NCBI RefSeq assembly: GCF_002257705.1 | Contig: NZ_LSLK01000059.1 | Location: 434,001 to 498,000 of the forward strand | DNA from: Sporomusa silvacetica DSM 10669 | GTDB taxonomy: Bacteria > Bacillota > Negativicutes > Sporomusales > Sporomusaceae | Reading direction: 5' to 3' | DNA: 64,000 nucleotides | Part shown: positions 1-7,815 of the stretch, piece after piece | Position numbering within the stretch: the first letter of the stretch is position 1 | Layout: every line of letters starts with the position of its first letter | Position numbers and translations under genes: made by a program | Notes under the pieces: model-generated | What the model saw: only the letters and a program-made list of their open reading frames with translations | Databases searched by the model: none | What the model was told of the DNA's origin: nothing

Positions 1-1
1 T

Positions 2-1657
2 CAATGGCCTGAAGGATCGCAAAAGGACAATTACGACCCTAGGGTTAGACCCTTTTATAAAGCGGCCATGGAATTTCAGGGAAAAACCGTTAGGACAAGC
101 CCGTATTACTACCCCGCCGACGATATGGTGGTTATCAGTACAGTCAAGACAATAACAGATAATGCCGGTGCAGTAATCGGTGTTCAGGGCTTGGACGTAA
201 GCCTCAAAGGAATGACAGATATCGTCAAAAATATCCGTATCGGGAAAAGTGGATTTATTATTTTATTGGATAAAGATGGAACAATTTTAGCCGACCCTCA
301 ACATTCGGAACTGAACTTTAAAAAAGTGACTGATTTAAACATTGATAAGCTTAAAGGTGTAGAAAAAATAGATGCTGCCAATTTTGAAGCTAATATCGAA
401 GGCACTGACTGTTTTGTTAATGTATACACATCACCACAAACCGGATGGAAGTTTCTATCGATAGTGAAAAAATCAGAAATAATGGAAAGTGCTATTAAAA
501 CCAGAAACATTCTCATGCTAGTAACTTTTGGTTTCATTATTCTGGCGCTTGCTGCTTCGGGTTTATTTGCGCGAAGATTTACCCAACCTATCACAGTGTT
601 AGATGAGCAATGCGCTCACCTTGCATCCGGTGATTTTACTTTTTCTGCACCGGAGATACTGTTGAAGCGTACAGATGAGTTTGGTAATTTGGCTGTTGGT
701 CTGAAAACAGCCCAGGAGACACTAAAGTCACTAGTTCACGATATCACAGGATCGGCAGTAACTGTGAGGGACTCGTCAGATACCCTCGCAGAAATAGCCG
801 TTCAGACGAACAGGGCAGCAATTGAGATATCTCAATCTATCGAGCAAGTAGCTGTAAGCACGCAGGAGGGAACCAAGGATCTTGAAGGAGGAACGCAGAA
901 ATTGAGAGAATTATCAAATAATATTGAAGAGACAGCTATCAAAAGTAGAGACATGAACTGCTTGCTAGAAGATACAGTAGGAGTTAGCGGCCAGGGACTA
1001 CACATTGTAAAAGTGTTGAGCAAAATATCTAATGATATGAAAGTGTCAGTTGCAGGAGCCAACAGTACCATTATTGATATGGACAAGATGTCGGACAAGA
1101 TTGGCGTAATTACCGAGACGATTGGACAAATCGCCCAACAAACTAACCTTTTAGCTTTAAATGCAGCTATTGAGGCGGCAAGAGCCGGTGAAAGTGGTAG
1201 AGGATTTGCAGTAGTTGCCGAAGAGGTTCGGAAGCTTGCTGAACAATCGGCTAGATCTACGCGGAATATAAAAGAATTGATTGAAGGCATCCAACAGCAG
1301 TCCAAAAGCGCAGTAACTGAGATGAACCTGGCAAAGAATATTACAGTAGAACAAGACCAGGCTGTCAGCGAGACAGAAGGACTCTTTAACCAAATATCTG
1401 ATTTAATAAAAAATACTACCGCTAAAGGTGCAGAAATCGCGGATCTGCAACGAACAATGACAGAGCACAAAGATAAAATACTTGATATATTTGGTAATAT
1501 TGCTGCTGGTGCGCAGCAGACAGCAGCCAGTTCTCAAGAGGTTGGCGCCGCCGCACAAGAGCAGACAACAATTATGCAAGAATTTGAAACAAGAGTATCC
1601 ACACTTCGTCTGCTGGTACTAGATTTGGAGAAGGCAGTAGGTATATTCAAGAATTGA
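2..1657 (+). CDS. Methyl-accepting chemotaxis protein, 5'-truncated by window edge
   Basis: This is a membrane chemoreceptor that would pass ligand signals to CheA/CheW. The frame is open from base 2, and the residues before the first in-window ATG (68) read DPRVRPFYKAA, a hallmark of dCache sensor domains, so the true start lies left of the window. Visible order: the end of an extracytoplasmic dCache domain, one membrane segment (ILMLVTFGFIILALAASGLF), a HAMP linker, then a long coiled signalling domain with the hairpin tip motif IAQQTNLLALNAAIEAARAG. The first membrane segment is missing. The stop abuts the next gene. Family assignment is firm; the ligand is unknown. Confidence 0.95.
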   Translation, partial: QWPEGSQKDNYDPRVRPFYKAAMEFQGKTVRTSPYYYPADDMVVISTVKTITDNAGAVIGVQGLDVSLKGMTDIVKNIRIGKSGFIILLDKDGTILADPQHSELNFKKVTDLNIDKLKGVEKIDAANFEANIEGTDCFVNVYTSPQTGWKFLSIVKKSEIMESAIKTRNILMLVTFGFIILALAASGLFARRFTQPITVLDEQCAHLASGDFTFSAPEILLKRTDEFGNLAVGLKTAQETLKSLVHDITGSAVTVRDSSDTLAEIAVQTNRAAIEISQSIEQVAVSTQEGTKDLEGGTQKLRELSNNIEETAIKSRDMNCLLEDTVGVSGQGLHIVKVLSKISNDMKVSVAGANSTIIDMDKMSDKIGVITETIGQIAQQTNLLALNAAIEAARAGESGRGFAVVAEEVRKLAEQSARSTRNIKELIEGIQQQSKSAVTEMNLAKNITVEQDQAVSETEGLFNQISDLIKNTTAKGAEIADLQRTMTEHKDKILDIFGNIAAGAQQTAASSQEVGAAAQEQTTIMQEFETRVSTLRLLVLDLEKAVGIFKN

Positions 1658-1672
1658 TTGGGGGTGATTACA

Positions 1673-2353
1673 GTGCAAACAGTAATTTTGGCTTGCCAGA
1701 CAATGAGAGATGAAGTTGAGCTTGCTTTGCAGCAGTTAGGTATAAGTTACCCAGTGGTGTATATGGAATCGGGCTTACACAACTCCCCTGAACTTCTGCA
1801 CCAGAAAGTTCAAGAGCAGATTGATGCATTTGATACCGCTGATGTCATTCTCATGGCGTATGGTTGTTGTGGAAACGGCCTCGTAGGAATAAAGTCTACC
1901 AAAGCTAAGCTTGTAATTCCGCGGATTGACGACTGCATTAGCTTACTGCTTGGTTCAAAAAAAGAGAGAGAAAGCATCCCAAACGGGATTTGTACTTACT
2001 TTGTAACTAAAGGCTGGCTAGACCCGGAAGGCAACGTAATGTGGTCATATAGGGAATGGATTGAACGTTATGGCGAACAGAAGGCTTTACGGATAATAAA
2101 AAAAATGCTGAATAATTATACTCGGTTTATGATCATCGATACCGGTGCTTATAGCATAGAGAGCGTAATGCCTAAAATTAAAGAGTTTTGCGAAAAATCT
2201 AATATGCAGTACGACGTTACCCCAGGCTCGTTACGATTATTGCGCCTATTGCTAACAGGACCCTGGGACTCAGAGTTTCTCGTTCTTAATCCTGGACAAG
2301 AGAGCTTATTAATTGATTTTTACCCACAATTAGCATCAGTTGATGCTCATTAG
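1673..2353 (+). CDS. DUF1638 family protein
   Basis: About 226 residues matching the DUF1638 family, with the conserved stretch ADVILMAYGCCGNGLVGI. I place the start at GTG 1673, because a strong ribosome site (GGGGGTGA, 1660-1667) sits about 5 bases upstream; a TTG at 1658 would lie inside that site. The gene follows the chemoreceptor with almost no gap and is probably co-transcribed. To my knowledge DUF1638 proteins recur near corrinoid methyltransferase genes in methanogens and acetogens, which fits this region, but no reaction is established. The paired Cys in YGCCGNG could bind a metal (inference). Confidence 0.8.
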   Translation: MQTVILACQTMRDEVELALQQLGISYPVVYMESGLHNSPELLHQKVQEQIDAFDTADVILMAYGCCGNGLVGIKSTKAKLVIPRIDDCISLLLGSKKERESIPNGICTYFVTKGWLDPEGNVMWSYREWIERYGEQKALRIIKKMLNNYTRFMIIDTGAYSIESVMPKIKEFCEKSNMQYDVTPGSLRLLRLLLTGPWDSEFLVLNPGQESLLIDFYPQLASVDAH

Positions 2354-2407
2354 TATTATATAAATGATTATCGAAATTTGTAGTCGGATTTTCATTGCCT
2401 TTATAGT

Positions 2408-2455
2408 AAAAACAAGCTTAGACTTATCAAATATGATAGGTCTAAACTTGTTTTT
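2408..2455. terminator. Bidirectional terminator hairpin
   Basis: Long inverted repeat: AAAACAAG then TTAGACTTATC on the left arm, GATAGGTCTAA then CTTGTTTT on the right, with an A-run before and a T-run after. It separates the plus-strand DUF1638 gene from the minus-strand selenium/Grd operon converging on it. Confidence 0.85.
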
Positions 2456-2490
2456 CTAAGGGGGATTAATTATTTTTCTGATATTTTTCT

Positions 2491-2786
2491 TCACAGTATG
2501 CTTGCTCCATCCCACCCAGTGCACTCATTAGTCAGGCCTACAGTTTTGATGCCGGCGTTCTCCAGTGCGACAATGCAGGCGGTAAAATCGGCGTCCGGGT
2601 TGCCGTAACCCTCCTCACAACAAGCGCGCTGTCCGCCCCCAAGTTTTTTGCCATTTGAGTGACAAACAAGGCAGCCCATTCCTTCTGTTCCAACGCCACA
2701 TTGAGGTTGGACATGATAACTCCCATAAAGTTCATGTCTTGCCGTGCTCCTTGTACAGCCTTTTGATCCTCATAGATCTCCGCTAT
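2491..2786 (-). pseudogene. Broken fragment of a GrdE-type reductase component B subunit
   Basis: Two overlapping frames carry recognisable GrdE/GrdG/GrdI sequence. The first has IYEDQKAVQGARQ, MNFMGVIMSN and NLGADSALV; after a frameshift near 2600 the second has EEGYGNPDADF and GIKTVGLTNECTG. The same landmarks occur in order in the intact homologue at 19294-20589 (INFLGVIMIP, MLGADAVIVSEEGYGNPDSD, LITDECAGRDG). The fragment lacks the N-terminal half with the Asn-Cys processing site and stops about 70 residues early. It begins exactly where the selA stub ends, so it looks like the product of a deletion joining two genes. Confidence 0.8.
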
Positions 2787-3130
2787 TCCAGATTGGAGTA
2801 CCCGCATCCCACACTGATCAACATCATTTCACATTCTTGGGCTAGGCGGGCCCTCCCCAGATTGGTATGGAAGATTATGCCGGTGGCATTGACGACACCT
2901 CGCAAATGTGACCGTGACTGTCGTTCCAGCTCCAGCCGGATACAAGTGAGTAATTCTTCTTGATTGCAGCAATCCAGCTTACCGGCAGCAAGGCTTTCGC
3001 GGTGTCGGCCCAGTTCTTCCTGGATTACCGACTTTATCAGGTTGCGTGGCAGATCGCTGGCTTCGCTTTCTATGGCTCGCAAGAGGTCGTCCATCTTAGG
3101 TAAAGTACGCAGGCATTGCTGCTTCGTCAT
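2783..3130 (-). pseudogene. selA: selA, N-terminal stub of L-seryl-tRNA(Sec) selenium transferase
   Basis: Only about 115 residues remain of a protein that is normally about 460. The start is good (AGGAGG seven bases before ATG 3130), and the text is typical of the SelA N-terminus: RTLPKMDDLLRAI, then RGVVNATGIIFHTNLGRA, ending at GYSNLE, followed by TAG. In SelA this point leads into the PLP-binding core, which is absent, so the stub cannot be active. It follows grdD by 27 bases and reads straight into the grdE-type fragment. An intact selA must exist elsewhere if the two UGA-containing genes in this window are functional. Confidence 0.85.
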
Positions 3131-3157
3131 GGAAAGGCCTCCTTGCACAAACTGTTG

Positions 3158-4324
3158 TTATTCGCTGATATACCCTTTGCCTATCAAAATGCTCTTGGCC
3201 TGTTCTACTTTTGCTTCAGAGAGCAGAACTACCGGTCCGGTACAACCCATGCCGCTTTCGGCATAGATGTTTTCCTTCCACAAATCCTTTACTGCGTCCT
3301 CTAAATCCAAAATTTCGATGCCATGGATTTCCGCAGTCACTACTTCCTTGGGCGGCTGCACCACTGCTTCAGCTGGTTCTCCCGCTTGCTTTTGAGCACG
3401 GCAGCCAGCCAAAACAGCATCAAGTCCTGCCTGTTTGGCCGCCTTGAGTTCCATCGCAAAAACGCGTTGGTAGTCGCCGCGAACCAATTCGGCTGCAAAC
3501 TCAATGGCTCCCTTGACGACAGGAGCACCGGAAGCACGGGACACGATCAGGATTAGCTTATCAAAATTCTCTCCCATACCCGGACCGTATCCGTAGCCGA
3601 CAGATTCGTAGTTTCCGCCGGTGTTGTAGGAAGAAAATAACTTCATTAAAATATTGCCGGTCAGTGAATCAGTGACCATTACATCACAGGAACCCATCAG
3701 CAGGTCGTTGCCCCGCATGACAGCACCGCCGTCACTTCTGCCCGATGTGGCAAACCGGATGGAATAGCCACTATTTTGTAGCCGCTGCAGCTGAATTTCA
3801 ACCTGACGCGCGCCGTCAATGTTGAGCAGCCCAACCGTCGGTTCAGCCACCCCGCAGGCTTTGGCAGTGGCAATACCATACAGAGCATTGCGCACAAGTC
3901 CCTCTACCCGATCCAGGGCTGTGGTGCCGGTGGTGGTGGCAATGTACATCGCCTTACCCTTGGCCGGAGTAATAACACGACCTACAGTGGAAACCCCGAT
4001 TGGAAAAGGGTAATGCATGGTTACGCCGCCCTGAACGGCACCGCTTGCCAACAGGTTTTCCAGCTCTTTATGCCCCTCCTCTTCCGATGAAACGCATACC
4101 GTTTCCACGCCAGGATAACTCACGGATTTCGTGCCGATGAACTTCACACGGATTCCCTGGTTCGCCGCCATGGCGGCAGCCCGGTAAAGCTCATCCTCGC
4201 CATGCTCACTGCCGAGGGCGGTGAGGGCAATAACAGCACGAGACGTTTCACCGCCTGTTTCCAGTATATCTGCCATTTCCAGGAAAGTGCCGGCAATGAT
4301 GCGGTTGATATCTTTGTCCGCCAT
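3158..4324 (-). CDS. grdD: Grd reductase component C, subunit alpha (GrdD)
   Basis: GrdD works with GrdC as the shared component C of glycine, sarcosine and betaine reductases, accepting the carboxymethyl group from selenoprotein GrdA and releasing acetyl phosphate. The 388-residue protein has the family's N-terminus (DINRIIAGTFLEMADIL), a fold resembling phosphate acyl-processing enzymes, and the C-terminal motif ESGMGCTGPVV, whose Cys is conserved in the family. The start is ATG 4324 with GGAGGAG upstream, rather than an in-frame ATG 13 codons earlier that overlaps grdC. It lies four bases after grdC. Confidence 0.95.
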   Translation of the reverse strand: MADKDINRIIAGTFLEMADILETGGETSRAVIALTALGSEHGEDELYRAAAMAANQGIRVKFIGTKSVSYPGVETVCVSSEEEGHKELENLLASGAVQGGVTMHYPFPIGVSTVGRVITPAKGKAMYIATTTGTTALDRVEGLVRNALYGIATAKACGVAEPTVGLLNIDGARQVEIQLQRLQNSGYSIRFATSGRSDGGAVMRGNDLLMGSCDVMVTDSLTGNILMKLFSSYNTGGNYESVGYGYGPGMGENFDKLILIVSRASGAPVVKGAIEFAAELVRGDYQRVFAMELKAAKQAGLDAVLAGCRAQKQAGEPAEAVVQPPKEVVTAEIHGIEILDLEDAVKDLWKENIYAESGMGCTGPVVLLSEAKVEQAKSILIGKGYISE

Positions 4325-4328
4325 AGCG

Positions 4329-5867
4329 TCACTCCTCCAGCTTTCCGGCAAGATGTCCTGCAAATTCCCGCAGAGACGCGGCGATCAGCTGCTTCACTCG
4401 GCCTTCCGTAATCTCGGATCCCTGGGATACACCACTATTTTTCTGCAGCACAAAGGAAATACCGTCAAACAGGTTTGTCATGCGTCCTAAAAACAAACTC
4501 CCCTTGCCTACGAACATGGCGCGTTCTATCCTTCCCTCCAGCATTTCCTGCCGCGCAAATCCCAGATACGGAACGCCGGAGGGAATGTGACCTTGCGTTG
4601 GCGCCCAACCGACCATGCCGTGTTCTTCCACGAAGGTATTAAGATCCGCCTTCTGGATTTGGCCCTTCATAGCTGCCAGCGCACCAATCATTTTGTAGTT
4701 TGCCTCCGGCACATTACCTGCACCGGCGGGTTTTGTGATATCAGGATTCTGCATTTCCAGCGAATATTTGTTCACATCAGTCAGCTTAAGCCCTGCCCGC
4801 TCCAAAGGAACAAAGGTCAACGAAGAAATGACATTTTGTGGAGATGAGCCAGTTCCCACTGTGTGACGACCAAGGATATCGGTGTTGAATTCAGGGTTAA
4901 TACCGTCGTTTTCCGATATCAGTACCGCAAACCCTGCCACGCAATCTTCCAAAATGGGCAAGCCTTTTTTCAGATGGTCCTTGCCATTCATACCCAGTTT
5001 GGCTGTGGAACCGCCTGCTGTTACCAGCACATTTTTAAAGACTCCTGCCTTAACCAAAGAGGCCGCCTGCACCAGCGCATGAGTGGGACCGGCGCAGAAG
5101 CCGCGCACATCGCTGCCTGTGGCATTGGTTAGTCCCGCCATTTCTGCTGCGGCTTTGGCGAAGTTACCGCCGCCACGCTGATTCATATCACCGCAAGCTT
5201 CCTCGGAACACTCAATCACATATTCTATTTCCTCTTTATTGACACCAGTCTGATGGATTAAATGCAAGATAGATGACACGCAGGATGACTTTGAGACCAA
5301 GTTTTCAAAAATGACATGAGCGGACAGTGTTTCGTCAATATCATGAGCCGCCTTCACGCAGCCGATTACTTCGCCATTCAGATAAATAGGCTCAGCCCTG
5401 GAGTTCTGAACGAGTTCTGCAATCTCCCCTGCGGCAGCGGATTTATCCAGGCCTGCCAACAAAGTGTTGTCCACCAGCGGATGTGCTTCCAGCTTTGCCT
5501 TAATAGCTTTGCTGAAACTTTCATTCAGCTTGACCAGGTCAAATGCATCACAGATCTTCATCATACCGATAAATTCATCCTCCGGCATGATTTCCCCGAA
5601 CGCACCCTGCCGCCCTGCTTCCACGCGCTTGTCATACCAAGGCATGGGAAGCGCTGCAAGATCGTCCGGCGTCATATTGCCGATATAAACCTGATTGGGC
5701 GGATAGGCTACGCACGCCTCATATTCACGCATGCTCCCACCGATTTCCTTCAGGTAGCTGGAATCGGGATCAATTTTCTTTTGGGTAGTCTGGGTCGTGC
5801 CATTGTGAATGACCATATCTGGCGTGTGCGCCAGATAGTAGCTCGCCCCCTTAAGTACACTGTACAT
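4329..5867 (-). CDS. grdC: Grd reductase component C, subunit beta (GrdC)
   Basis: GrdC carries the active-site Cys that takes the carboxymethyl/acetyl thioester during Grd catalysis and resembles thiolase-fold condensing enzymes. The start used is ATG 5867 (MYSVLKGASYYLAHTPDMV), which matches the usual family N-terminus (VLKG..Y.L.HTPDMVIHNGTT); AAGG lies nine bases upstream, and another ATG at 5876 is possible. Conserved stretches seen: SEEACGDMNQRGGGNFAKA, VRGFCAGPTHAL and VTAGGSTAKLGMNGKDHL. At about 512 residues it is full length. It lies between grdA and grdD. Confidence 0.95.
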   Translation of the reverse strand: MYSVLKGASYYLAHTPDMVIHNGTTQTTQKKIDPDSSYLKEIGGSMREYEACVAYPPNQVYIGNMTPDDLAALPMPWYDKRVEAGRQGAFGEIMPEDEFIGMMKICDAFDLVKLNESFSKAIKAKLEAHPLVDNTLLAGLDKSAAAGEIAELVQNSRAEPIYLNGEVIGCVKAAHDIDETLSAHVIFENLVSKSSCVSSILHLIHQTGVNKEEIEYVIECSEEACGDMNQRGGGNFAKAAAEMAGLTNATGSDVRGFCAGPTHALVQAASLVKAGVFKNVLVTAGGSTAKLGMNGKDHLKKGLPILEDCVAGFAVLISENDGINPEFNTDILGRHTVGTGSSPQNVISSLTFVPLERAGLKLTDVNKYSLEMQNPDITKPAGAGNVPEANYKMIGALAAMKGQIQKADLNTFVEEHGMVGWAPTQGHIPSGVPYLGFARQEMLEGRIERAMFVGKGSLFLGRMTNLFDGISFVLQKNSGVSQGSEITEGRVKQLIAASLREFAGHLAGKLEE

Positions 5868-5974
5868 GGGAAACATCCTTTCCACTACAGATTGAGCGGG
5901 CGCTAAAAGATAGGCCCGATATGAGATCCTCCCTCTTATCACCCGCATTATCCGGATTCTTTCTCGATAAAACC

Positions 5975-6442
5975 CTAAAACTTGCAGTACTGATCGCGAA
6001 TGGATTTCATTTCTTTAACGATGTTGTCCACATCCAGCACCATTTCCATCATACTGATTTGTTCTTCATACACCTGGGAATCTACCTTGGCCTTAACTTC
6101 CGGCTCGCATATATGGTATACTCTTAGTCCTAACTGGACTCCCGCCAATGGACCTGCATATGTGGGGTCGCCTGCAGTTACGGTTTCAGCTGCAAGTCCT
6201 GCCGCCTCACCCTCAGCTGCGCCGAGAATGACCACGACGTTTTCTGCGCCGAATTCCTCCGTAAACTCCTTAACCCGCTTCTGATTTTCCAGGTCCATAG
6301 CACCCGCAGCAGTTCAGACAAAGCACTCTGTTGATGAGAACACTACGTCCGCGCCCGCGGTTTCCACACACTGTGCAATCGCGGGGCCGGGGATGCCGTC
6401 CCTGTCGCCGATAATAATGACTTTTCTGTCTTTCAGCAACAT
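5975..6442 (-). CDS. grdA: Grd selenoprotein A (GrdA), in-frame UGA read as selenocysteine
   Basis: GrdA is the small selenoprotein shared by all Grd reductases; its selenol takes the carboxymethyl group from component B and is regenerated by thioredoxin. Translation from ATG 6442 (GGAGGAAT upstream) gives IIIGDRDGIPGPAI, then STECFV, then TGA at 6316-6314, then TAAGAMDLENQKRV, the exact GrdA context. Selenocysteine is residue 43 and pairs with Cys40 in a C-x-x-U redox motif. Total length is 155 residues, normal for the family. A gene finder that stops at UGA would report only the C-terminal 107 residues. The SECIS element should lie just 3' of the UGA; I did not fold it. Confidence 0.97.
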
Positions 6443-6500
6443 TACCTGATTCCTCCTTGTATAATTTTTATTTAAACGATTACGACTGGTGCCGCTACCG

Positions 6501-6818
6501 TTAAATATATTTTTTAATCATTTGTTCCACATTTTCCGGAGTGGCATCCTCTTTCACCAGTTCCTCCACTTTGGCACCGTCTTTGTAGATAGCGATAACT
6601 GGCAGGCCCAGAATCTTCTGACCGATAGCAAGCCGCCGGGCGGCTGTGGTGTTGAGTTTAGTGAATTTGATTTTATCCCCATAGGTTTTTTCTAGCGTTT
6701 CAATGTGGGGCAGCAATGCTTTACAGGGTTCACAGCCATCACCGAAAAAATCCACCAGCACTGTTTCCTCAGCTTTCAGCACCTGCGTTTCAAATGTCTC
6801 TTTATCAACAACTTGCAT
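6501..6818 (-). CDS. trxA: Thioredoxin of the Grd system
   Basis: A 105-residue thioredoxin with active site GDGCEPC (Cys29, Cys32), a variant typical of glycine-reductase-linked thioredoxins rather than the common WCGPC. It keeps the cis-Pro segment (GLPVIAIY). It would pass electrons from thioredoxin reductase to GrdA each cycle. The start is ATG 6818 with GGAG upstream. It lies between trxB and grdA in one transcription unit. Confidence 0.95.
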   Translation of the reverse strand: MQVVDKETFETQVLKAEETVLVDFFGDGCEPCKALLPHIETLEKTYGDKIKFTKLNTTAARRLAIGQKILGLPVIAIYKDGAKVEELVKEDATPENVEQMIKKYI

Positions 6819-6863
6819 AGAAACACGCTCCTTTTTTATTGTATTTATTAACCGGCGTTCCGG

Positions 6864-7793
6864 TCAATGTTCCAAATATTTTTCCGCCATCATGGCGGCT
6901 ATCGCCCCGTCCGCTGCGGCGGTTACCACCTGCCGTACTTGCTTAACCCGGATATCTCCGGCAGCAAACACGCCGGGAATATTGGTTCCCATGTTTTCGT
7001 TGGTGGGTATGTAACCGTCTTGTATATCAATAGCTCCCTCGAACACAGCCGATTGGGGTAAAAAACCGATAAAACCGAACACTCCAAAGGTGCCGTCCTC
7101 TTCGGGGGCATGAATCTCTATTTCCTCATCAGTTTTTACGTTTTTTACGATCATGGATTCCAGCAAGCCAACGCCTTTTAGCTTTGTGATCACGGTATCC
7201 CACATAAAATGCATTTTTGGATTTTGTAACGCCTTCTCCTGAATGGATTTGGCCGCTCGCAACTGATCCCGGCGATGGACTATAGTTACTTTACGCCCAA
7301 ATTTGGTCAGATACACAGCCTCTTCAACGGCAGTATCCCCGCCGCCAACCACATAAATATCCATATTCTCAAAAAAATTACCGTCGCAGGTTGCACAGTA
7401 GGAAACGCCTTTACCGATTAACTCCTTCTCCCCTTCGCAGCCAATGGCGCGAGGGTATGCGCCGGTGGCTATAATCACAGTACGTCCGTAATATTCGCCT
7501 TTCTTACCCCGTAACACTTTGATGTCGCCGGAAAAATCCACTTTGATAATGGTATCCCGGGCACGTTGCACACCGAAAGTTTCAGTCTGACGGGTCATCC
7601 GTGCCACCAGCGAACTACCGGATTCCTCTTCCATACAACCGGGATAGTTTTCAACCTCAGACGTGATAACAATCTGCCCACCATCCTTCTCCTTTTCAAT
7701 CAGGAGAGTGCTCAAACGTGAGCGACCTGCATATAGTCCTGCTGAAAGCCCCGCAGGGCCAGCACCTATAATTACAACATCGTATACTTGCAC
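6864..7793 (-). CDS. trxB: Thioredoxin reductase of the Grd system
   Basis: A flavoprotein of 309 residues: FAD site GAGPAG (10-15), redox-active CATC (Cys133, Cys136), NAD(P) site VGGGDTAVEEA and the C-terminal FAD motif GVFAAGDIR. It reduces the neighbouring thioredoxin, supplying electrons to GrdA. The first codon is GTG 7793, with GGGTGA upstream. It starts 22 bases after selB and precedes trxA, matching Grd operons in other amino-acid-fermenting Firmicutes. Confidence 0.95.
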   Translation of the reverse strand: MQVYDVVIIGAGPAGLSAGLYAGRSRLSTLLIEKEKDGGQIVITSEVENYPGCMEEESGSSLVARMTRQTETFGVQRARDTIIKVDFSGDIKVLRGKKGEYYGRTVIIATGAYPRAIGCEGEKELIGKGVSYCATCDGNFFENMDIYVVGGGDTAVEEAVYLTKFGRKVTIVHRRDQLRAAKSIQEKALQNPKMHFMWDTVITKLKGVGLLESMIVKNVKTDEEIEIHAPEEDGTFGVFGFIGFLPQSAVFEGAIDIQDGYIPTNENMGTNIPGVFAAGDIRVKQVRQVVTAAADGAIAAMMAEKYLEH

Positions 7794-7815
7794 GATATAT
7801 CACCCTTTCTTTTCT

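Noticed and set aside
832..1470. A 212-codon minus-strand ORF
   Set aside because: Shadow of the chemoreceptor signalling domain, with Ser/Leu-rich antisense composition.
5316..5906. A 196-codon plus-strand ORF
   Set aside because: It lies entirely opposite grdC, whose protein is clearly recognised; no ribosome site or protein family similarity.
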